Shown here piece after piece: positions 5,707-5,723 of a stretch of DNA of 5,723 bases (within the stretch, counting starts at the first letter, position 1; every line of letters starts with the position of its first letter). The DNA lies in assembly GCA_030642865.1 (NCBI GenBank), contig DAOWMW010000095.1, positions 1 to 5,723 on the forward strand, given 5' to 3'. A program made the position numbers and the translations under genes. Under the pieces are notes generated by a model. That model saw only the letters and a list, made by a program, of their open reading frames with translations. It did not search any database and was not told the origin of the DNA. The DNA is from Desulfobacteraceae bacterium (GTDB lineage: Bacteria; Desulfobacterota; Desulfobacteria; Desulfobacterales; BuS5).

Positions 5707-5723
5707 AACCATTTTATGCTCTA

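Overview
The window looks like a low-GC deltaproteobacterial (Desulfobacterota, Desulfobacteraceae-like) chromosome segment. The grounds are an AT-rich composition, a full-length GlnD and PII pair, and a NifA-type sigma-54 activator whose GAF, AAA+ and Fis-type HTH sequence resembles sulfate-reducer NifA proteins. This placement is by recollection of family style, not by a search.

Layout, left to right. Positions 1-308 hold the end of a toxin-antitoxin locus on the minus strand: a YefM-type (Phd/YefM) antitoxin and, at the extreme left edge, what may be the first codons of its toxin. The antitoxin has a strong Shine-Dalgarno, a plausible sigma-70 promoter (TTGACA, 16 bp, CATACT), and a TGTACA hexamer of the kind bound by E. 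coli YefM. Positions 558-3552 hold a two-gene minus-strand nitrogen-signalling operon, glnD then glnB: the uridylyltransferase/uridylyl-removing enzyme and its PII substrate. Positions 3553-4182 are a 630-bp divergent intergenic region. Positions 4183-5706 hold a complete NifA-like enhancer-binding protein gene on the plus strand.

The genes form one nitrogen-control module: GlnD modifies PII according to nitrogen status, and the NifA-like protein would activate sigma-54 promoters. One good sigma-54 promoter match (TGGCAC-N5-CTGCA, exact GG-N10-GC spacing) lies at 3959-3974 and fires leftwards at glnD-glnB. A 32-bp imperfect palindrome about 135-165 bp upstream of it could be its enhancer site.

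The most interesting structure is at 3573-3856, between that promoter and glnD. It is a 284-bp non-coding element with inverted terminal repeats (17/18 identical at the tips, extending imperfectly to 32 bp), flanked by a perfect 6-bp direct repeat TAAATT. It looks like a MITE-type insertion. Inside are a junctionless three-way-junction palindrome and a hairpin plus eight-T intrinsic terminator oriented to stop transcription heading for glnD. The insertion may therefore have rewired a sigma-54 leader into an attenuated leader or a roughly 200-nt small RNA. The antitoxin also shows signs of a recent one-base frameshift at its C-terminus.
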